Part shown: positions 57,896 through 64,000 of the stretch, piece by piece
Position numbering within the stretch: position 1 is the stretch's first letter
How the letters are laid out: every line of letters starts with the position of its first letter
DNA from: Collybiopsis luxurians FD-317 M1
Lineage: Eukaryota > Basidiomycota > Agaricomycetes > Agaricales > Omphalotaceae
Direction: 5' to 3'
DNA: 64,000 nucleotides
Assembly: GCA_000827265.1 (NCBI GenBank)
Contig: KN834754.1
Location: 202,831-266,830, forward strand
Position numbers and translations under genes: made by a program
The notes under the pieces: generated by a model
Databases searched by the model: none
What the model was told of the DNA's origin: nothing
Seen by the model: the letters and a program-made list of their open reading frames with translations, nothing else

Positions 57896-58938
57896 CTACA
57901 TCTCCAATCCGACAAGCACAAAAGCACTGTTGACTGGGAAGGGAGGTTTAGTAACAACCGAACCACCGACATACATAAGAGAATGCAAGAGTTCACCGAG
58001 AGCAGGTGAAGATCTTTCTAGAACTATGACGAGAGAAGAGCACCCCAGATGTTCGTCGGCGAGATCCAGGAGTGCGACGATACTAAAGAATAGAGTAGAC
58101 ATGAGGCTGTTGCAGCATATATAATGAATCGATAACAAACTTACCTTTCTCGGAGACTGACGCTCTCGGCGTTCTTAGCATCGACATAGAGGGTTTTTGA
58201 TTTGCCTGGAAGTTCAAGAACCATCCCATTGAAAGCAGAACCCATGTTTGGGGCTGAAATGTTGATGCTCTTCGCATAAGGAAGAGCTTTGAGCCCACTT
58301 GGGAAAAGCGTCATGAGAAAGTCCAACGCGTCCTTTTGCTGCTGCCTGAGAGAACAAGGTGATTCGCTTCGATCGCTATAGTCGCTACCACCGTCAGGGG
58401 TCAGCGGAGGGGTAGAGAGATCGGAACCACTTCGAGCTGGGATAGCGCAAGGGCTTATCGATGCGGTGGCTGAGGTTTTGCGATGAAAAGGGAAAGAGTC
58501 GAAAGTAGGTGCTTGCTTGGGATATGAAGAATAATAGGAATCAGGAGAAGAAGAAAGGGAAGGGCGGGAGGTAAATAGCGCCGGTCTGCCTGTCACACAT
58601 TCCGACGACCCTCGGTCAGGAGGGCATTTTGCTTTGGGGGTGTCAAAAGCGCCACTAGAAGAGCGTCAGTCGAGAAAGATATTAAGCAAGATAGACACTG
58701 ACCCCCGGCCCGCCAGAGAACGTAGTGGAATAATAGAGCGTATCGTCAGAGCCTTGCATCTGGCACACAGCAAGCACGCTAGGAGTGTCGAAAGTTACAG
58801 CCCCATCTCCAACGGTTTGACGGCCGTTGCTGAACAGCGAAATTAAGCGCAACTAGGTATGAGAATTGAGGGAAAAACGTACGTGGGGCAAAGACTAAAT
58901 CTTTGATTGGATAAATTCGAATTGAGATTCAACGACAT
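57896..58938 (-). CDS. OAZ: Ornithine decarboxylase antizyme, expressed by +1 programmed frameshift
   Basis: Antizyme binds ornithine decarboxylase and sends it to the proteasome; polyamines raise its synthesis by promoting +1 frameshifting. Exons on the minus strand are 58883-58938, 58703-58829, 58145-58654 and 57896-58082. The short first frame starts MSLNLNSNLSNQ, passes LYYSTTFSGGPG and stops at TTT-TGA (58648-58643). Skipping one T gives GAC at 58644 and opens the second frame, which reads through to 57896. The product is 292 aa. The diagnostic C-terminal antizyme fold reads LYVDAKNAESVSLRES, IVALLDLADEHLGCSSLVIV and LLHSLMYVGG. The exon and frame arithmetic only closes with a single +1 shift. 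Confidence 0.92.
58642..58648 (-). promoter_or_regulatory. +1 ribosomal frameshift site (UUU-UGA-C) of antizyme
   Basis: The zero frame ends Trp-Arg-Phe-UGA. The +1 frame continues GAC ACC CCC after one skipped U. UGA followed by C is a weak termination context, typical of antizyme shift sites. The commonest site in the family is UCC-UGA; UUU-UGA is rarer (known from nematodes). Confidence 0.8.
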
Positions 58939-59490
58939 GTGCCAACTTGATTTAGATGATGTTGTCAAGATAGAAAAACTGGACAAGCAAACGTTAGAAA
59001 AAAAAACTATGACAGCCATCCACTGATGCTCACTTGGAGGTTTCAAGCAGAAGACGAGATAACACTGCCACTGCTCCCATTCCGGACCTTGATGATTGGT
59101 CAGCAGCTTCGGCAACCAAGTTACACTAAGTCCACCGGTACTCCTTCACGCCTTTATCAAGGTCCATTTACAGATGTACAGATGCACTGTACATGTAGTG
59201 TATCAATAAAGGGCAAGATGATCTCAAACCGAAAAGTGACAAGCACCTCTCAAACAGCTGATCTGTGCAGAGCGAATTAAAGCGAACAGACACAATGTTC
59301 GTAACCGACTAATCCTTTTCTGTGTGACCCAAACAGTAATTTCTTCCTTGAGTTGAGCAGAGAGATCCAGAAGTTACTCGAACTGTATATCATGACGATC
59401 AATTTCAAGGGATAATCAGGGAGGATTAGTAAATAGAGGTCTGAGCGGGAAATTTTGTGAGCTCATGTTCAGGCCCTATACTCTCAAAAA

Positions 59491-59527
59491 GGTGACAGGA
59501 GTTGTCACATCTGTCACAACTCGTCAC
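59491..59527 (+). promoter_or_regulatory. Cluster of four TGTCAC/GTGACA motifs upstream of RPS2
   Basis: Within about 37 bp there are ggtgaca, ttgtcaca, ctgtcaca and tcgtcac. The first two form the inverted repeat TGACA-ggagt-TGTCA. The cluster lies about 70 bp before the predicted leader intron, where a ribosomal-protein promoter element would be expected. The factor is unknown. Confidence 0.45.
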
Positions 59528-59594
59528 TTCGAGCGCTTGATTCGTTCTCTCAAAACTTGTTTCTGTGTACCTCAAGCTTTCTCGTCGCCCCTCA

Positions 59595-59755
59595 GTAAGT
59601 ATCTACGCCTTTGTTTCGTCTAAAGCAGCGTCCAAATCGTCTATCGATTACTTCTAAACTTGTTTTGCTTAAAAAACCGGCTGAATTGAACTGGATTCGG
59701 CTGGATTGTGTAGGATTAGATTGGATACCGTTTTTGCTGACTTTGATTTTCGCAG
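59595..59755 (+). other. Probable 5'UTR intron of RPS2
   Basis: A consensus donor (ctca|gtaagt) and acceptor (ttttcgcag|aatc) flank 161 bp just before the RPS2 start at 59780. Ribosomal protein genes of fungi often have leader introns. Not proven without transcript data. Confidence 0.6.
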
Positions 59756-59779
59756 AATCTTTCGACGAATAATACAACA

Positions 59780-60655
59780 ATGGCTGACGCTCCCCGAGGA
59801 CGTGGTGGATTTGGACGTGGACGTGGAGACCGTGGACGTGGCCGAAGGGGTCCCCGTCGTGGAGCTCGCAAGGACGATGAGAAGGAGTGGTACGTTTGTC
59901 AACAACGCAAAATGTTAGTAAATTCTTACACTTTTGTAGGGTCCCTGTCACCAAGCTCGGCCGTCTTGTAAAAGACGGTAAAATCAGGTCAATGGAAGAA
60001 ATATACCTCTTCTCTCTACCTGTCAAAGAATTCCAGATCGTCGACTTTTTCCTTCCCAAACTCAAGGACGAGGTCATGAAAATTATGCCCGTTCAAAAAC
60101 AGACCCGTGCTGGACAGCGGACACGTTTCAAGGCCTTCGTTGCCATCGGTGACTTTGATGGCCATGTAGGTCTCGGTGTTAAATGTGCGAAAGAAGTCGC
60201 GACTGCTATCCGTGGTGCCATCATCCTTGCCAAACTTTCTGTCATTCCAGTCCGAAGAGGATACTGGGGTACTGCTCTCGGTGAACCTCACACTGTGCCT
60301 TCAAAGGTCAGTGGAAAGGTCGGCTCAGTTATGTGTCGTCTTATTCCTGCACCTCGCGGAACTGGTATTGTCGCTGCCCCAGCGTCCAAGCGTCTCCTAG
60401 AACTTGCTGGTGTTCAGGATGTGTACACACAGTCCAAGGGTTCAACCGCAACCATGGGTAACTTCTTGAAAGCTACCTTTGCTGCTGTATGTTTATTTCC
60501 CTATTTATATTGAACTGACTCTAATTACTCCTAATCAGATCACAAAAACATATGCGTTCCTCACGCCGGATTTGTGGCGTGAGATTCCAGTTTCGAAACT
60601 TCCGTTCGATGAATACAGCACACATTTAGCAATGGCGGCAAAGAAGGCGTACTAA
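59780..60655 (+). CDS. RPS2: 40S ribosomal protein S2 (uS5)
   Basis: Component of the small ribosomal subunit near the mRNA entry and decoding region. Three exons (59780-59889, 59940-60486, 60539-60655) join in frame to 257 aa. The N-terminal Arg/Gly-rich tail ([18 protein letters not shown]) is typical of eukaryotic S2 and a likely methylation target. Core uS5 sequence includes [68 protein letters not shown] and [14 protein letters not shown]. The C-terminus [10 protein letters not shown] is conserved. Confidence 0.97.
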
Positions 60656-60826
60656 ACATCTTTCTTCTGCTGTACTTCTTTTACGTGTTTACTGAATCTA
60701 TGATATGCACTATGCGAGCGGAATATTTTCTAGTGTGAGAATTCGAACTCGATTTAGAGCCGTGCTCCTCCTATAAAGCACCTTTGAATTTTGTGGCGTA
60801 GTTACGCTTTCTCCTTTACTTCCACC

Positions 60827-62290
60827 ATGTCCTCTCAGTCGGTATATGCTGAATTTTCCAGGTTTGCGTTCTCGCCGATTTAAAGCTTTCGCTAATGACA
60901 GCTGCGCAGCTTGAAATCTTCATTCCCTGGACCTCCGAAGGAGCCTATTCCTCCTTTACCAACTCGGCCTTACACAGATCCAGTGGAGACAAAGTCTTTA
61001 CCGCCAGATCTTCCACCGCTTACAGCGTCCGTGTCAGATTTGTCGATGCTCAGAACTTCTTCGGTTGACCCGCGGAAAGCGCGTCGGCGTGGTGCAAACT
61101 TTGGATTTAGGCGGGACCTTAAAGACGGCTCTCCGTTAATCATTTCAACTTCGTTGCCTGTCGCGTCCTCCGGTGAAGACGCTCTCATTAGTCCTAGCCT
61201 AACACCTCCTGGAACTTTTACGAGTACGGACTCCGATGCGTCTTCGTTCAGCGACCTTCCGTTCGATTTTCCTCAGCCGCCGCCAATCAATTTGCGACGC
61301 ATGAAAAGCTCGCCGTTGTTCCCTTCGGACCGTGCTTCTTCTCGAGAGGTCAAACGATGGGGTGCGGTACCAGCATTACCGACCAGTGGACTAACTGAGT
61401 CATGGTCCGCCAGAGGCTCTTCAGGTAATCTGGCTGACCTGCAAACGGAGTTGGATTTTTCACCCCCATTCGAGTCAATGTCTGAATCCTACCGCGGTAG
61501 GATTGATGGATTAACCAGACAGCTAGAATCTGTAATTCGGCAAAACACTTTGGACACTACAGAGCCTCCGTCTGCTCCTTGGGCTTTCTATCGGGATAGC
61601 GATACTCTTCAGGAAGCGCCATTTGATTTCCCGGCTGCGTCTCAATCTTCATTGGTACTAGACAAATGTTCAACCGGGCAACACAATCACCCACGGGATT
61701 GTTCAGAGGCGGTAGGGCTACCAACTCCCTTTCCTTCAACCAATCATGTTGCTTCCGTTCAAGCACCTCTCATATCCCGCCAGATGCATAAGATGCGCTC
61801 TCTGAAATTCGCTCCGGAATGCAGCTCCTCGCTGGACCGACTAGAGATTACCCTCGAAAATCCTAATCCTAGACCATCGAAATTGCTCTTCAGGGGTCGT
61901 TCGATTTCGATGGACTTTCATTCATCACCGAGTCATCAACAGTACTATCACCCGAATGCAAACCGTGCTTGTGTTCATCGAGTACCGACGGCCCCGCTTG
62001 TTAAAAATTGCTCAATGCTGCCGATGGCCAGTCGCGAACGAAACGTCAGCCTTTCCACTCCCTTCCTTCATCGTCCGGCAGACAATATCATCCGTCCGCT
62101 ACCCCGCAGCTGCCATCTCCACCAGTCTTTAAATGGGCCTTCTCCCGGGCTCAAATCGTTCATCGATATAACCCCGGAGCAAGGGAATAGTAAACGATCG
62201 CTTGGGAATCGGGATAAAATGAAAAGATTTCTAAACAGAGCCAGCCAGATATTTGATTGGAGGAAGAAAAAGACGATTCCATGCGTTTGA
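60827..62290 (+). CDS. Unknown disordered protein
   Basis: Two exons (60827-60861 and 60910-62290) join in frame to 471 aa. The ATG at 60827 (MSSQSVYAEFSS) was chosen because it splices in frame into the long exon. Composition is Ser/Pro-rich, with motifs such as PPKEPIPPLPTRPY (SH3-ligand-like), FDFPQPPPINLRRMKS and a basic C-terminus (KMKRFLNRASQIFDWRKKK). No folded domain or membrane segment is visible. Function unknown; possibly a scaffold or regulator. Confidence 0.65.
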
Positions 62291-62546
62291 ATTTTTTTTC
62301 GCTCTCTCTCCTTGGATTTGTTAACGGTATGTAGATTTGTTGTATCCATCACGTTTCTTCCTTAGGTGTATGCAAATGTTTTTTTAGCCTTATGGTAAAA
62401 GTATCTGCTGTTCCGATCCATCCCCGTTTTGTCCCATTTTTCTTGCTATACTATTACTATCGATTGGAACTATCTTCAAAAGTATCTTTCTAAGAGCCCA
62501 TTGGGTACTTTTACATAATGTTACGCGTAGTATTACAACACATAAA

Positions 62547-64000
62547 CTACTCTGAACGAACAAATGGCTGGATATTGAGAGGCAACTGGCTTCCTTTGGA
62601 GAATTGCTTTATGAGGTACGGTCGAGTTAGAACCCTGCATCGAAAAGGGTCAAAGAAACAGTGTACGAAGAGTTATACGAGTACATACACATTGACCTTG
62701 TCGATAGCGGTCGGACCCGAACGAAATACAAAGTGAGTGAGGAGGATGAAAAGAAACGTTTTGACTTCTATCAGAGCAAAACGCATGCCTATACAAGACT
62801 TTTGGACAGTCAAAACGTCAGACACTCTCTATTCATAACACCTTCAAGCACTTACCCTTGGGCCTGCCGAGAACGACAGAATATTGGAAAATAGCCCTGG
62901 CTGCTCCCGGGCTTTGGAGGGCAGGTCATCCCATCGATCTGGGCTACGAGACAACAGTTAGAGAAACACAGCGACAAAGCAAAAGAGTAGAACCTACTTG
63001 AAAACCCAGGCATCTTCTCCCCATACGTCCTGATCTAGATTGAACGCTTCAACAGAAACATGCACAAAGGTTCCTTTGGCAATATGAACACTCTGGGCTT
63101 TCTCGTCGGTAGAGCCATCCCTGCGACGCAGAGGAGAAGATATTGGGATCTCATCGTCTTGTGTAGCCACCCGCAAGGTCGAATGCAACGGAGGAATTAA
63201 TCTCAAGGCTTCTCGTATAACGTTGTGCAAGTATGGAAGCTCGGCAATTTCAGTATATATCGATTGTGTTTCTTCTTCAGTCCACTCGGATAGGTTAGAC
63301 GGCGCCACTGGAGGTAATACGGATAGCAGCTCGGCTCGAAGACGTTCTTGCATTTTGGGGTTCTCGGTCAAAAGATAAAGTGTCCAAGAAACAGTCAAAG
63401 AAGTTGTGTCTGATCCTGCAAACATGAACGTGTTGATATTGTGAAGCATCTCTTCGTCATCTATACGTTGTTCAGGGGGTAAATCTGTGGAAGCATTGGA
63501 CGTAACTGTAGAGGGATGTCAGTCCAACGCAACGTAATATTTCGAGCCACTTACGCAATTGTGTAAGGATATCTTTCCCTTGGTATGCCTTGCCATTCTT
63601 TTCTCCCTCAGCAATCTTGCGTTTCTTTTCGGAAATCATGTTGCCAGCCTCGCGGCGAATGACGGTCTGGCATCGTTCAATTGTGCGCGATCTTTGATTG
63701 GGCTAATTGAACCCATTAGAATCAGTCCAAGAGATAGTCCCTGGAAGTATTCTTACCATTATTTTGAAGAGCGCAGGAAAATAAACGGATGCAAGGGTTC
63801 CCCAGAACGAACTATTATTGATAACTTTGTCGAACATTTCTTTGTAGGCCAAGAAGAGTTGGTTGGATTCATCTTGAATTGAGTTAAAATTGTAATCGAA
63901 GCCTGAATAGGACAACGTTTGATCTGGCAGATACGTCAGAAAAGGGTGTACACGAACCAGCCAGTCCTATTATATCGAATGTTGCGCGACTCATCCAATG
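62547..64000 (-). CDS. Cytochrome P450 (partial, 5' end outside window)
   Basis: Microsomal-type P450 monooxygenase, C-terminal two thirds. Resolved exons on the minus strand are 62998-63505, 62856-62943, 62689-62798 and 62547-62634, with more upstream. The I-helix has MFAGSDTTSLTVSWT. The K-helix ExxR is in REALRLIPP. FNPDRWDD spans an intron. The heme loop FSAGPRSCIGMRFALIE, also across an intron, keeps its cysteine. The protein ends VLTRPYLIKQF, SQLPLNIQPFV, then RSE. The set resembles agaricomycete clan members (CYP5144/CYP5139-like), but family placement is uncertain. The substrate is unknown; no biosynthetic neighbours are visible. Confidence 0.9.

Larger units (their letters stand above)
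58939..59779. other. Divergent promoter region, antizyme / RPS2
   Basis: About 840 bp between the antizyme start and the RPS2 start. It contains a cluster of GTCAC-type motifs (59491-59527) and the RPS2 5'UTR intron (59595-59755). Confidence 0.55.

Noticed and set aside
62780..62800. Apparent loss of the P450 heme cysteine (frame reads ACVLL then stop)
   Set aside because: Using the acceptor 9 bases earlier (CCAAAAG|TCTTGT) restores SCIGMRFALIE in frame, so the gene is intact.

Overview
This window looks like nuclear DNA of a basidiomycete, most likely an agaricomycete (mushroom-forming fungus). The evidence is dense genes on both strands, very short GT-AG introns of about 45-70 bp, and typical families: DUF6534 membrane protein, F-box/LRR protein, PC-esterase, chitin deacetylases, multi-exon P450. 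Most gene models below were joined by hand from short introns, and the reading frame was checked across each junction unless stated otherwise.

Layout. 1-7.8 kb: RFC1 (minus, 3' end outside the window) and a LIM-LIM-C1-RhoGAP protein (minus). 8-10.9 kb: KTI12 and an F-box protein (plus). 10.9-15.6 kb: gene-poor, with an intron-containing tRNA-Gly. 15.6-22.5 kb: two unrelated adenylate-forming enzymes (plus), the second with a peroxisomal C-terminus, separated by 3 kb of empty DNA. 22.7-26.2 kb: a tail-anchored coiled-coil protein and a PaiB-like flavin protein, head to head. 27.3-31.9 kb: a DUF6534 membrane protein and a PC-esterase (both minus). 32.2-39.2 kb: two tight head-to-head pairs, PAM16/RPA43 and BIR1/HMMR-like coiled-coil protein.

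38.9-50.1 kb: an old tandem duplication. The unit carries the last exon of the HMMR-like gene, a complete chitin deacetylase gene and the 3' end of a phospholipase B gene. It now gives two chitin deacetylase genes and, at the central junction, broken pieces of both flanking genes, one of them interrupted by a ~0.63 kb insertion.

50.3-64 kb: ELL-type elongation factor, a single-pass membrane protein, a mucin-like single-pass protein, a DUF1771-Smr protein, ornithine decarboxylase antizyme with a programmed +1 frameshift, RPS2 with a 5'UTR intron, an unknown protein, and a cytochrome P450 whose 5' end is outside the window.

Most of the window is housekeeping: replication, Pol I and Pol II transcription, mitochondrial import, chromosome segregation, translation and polyamine control. 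No biosynthetic cluster, CRISPR array or autonomous transposon was recognised. The most distinctive items are the antizyme recoding site (UUU-UGA, in a gene model with three introns), the tandem duplication with breakpoints inside both neighbours, and a phospholipase B with a transmembrane helix and cytoplasmic tail.
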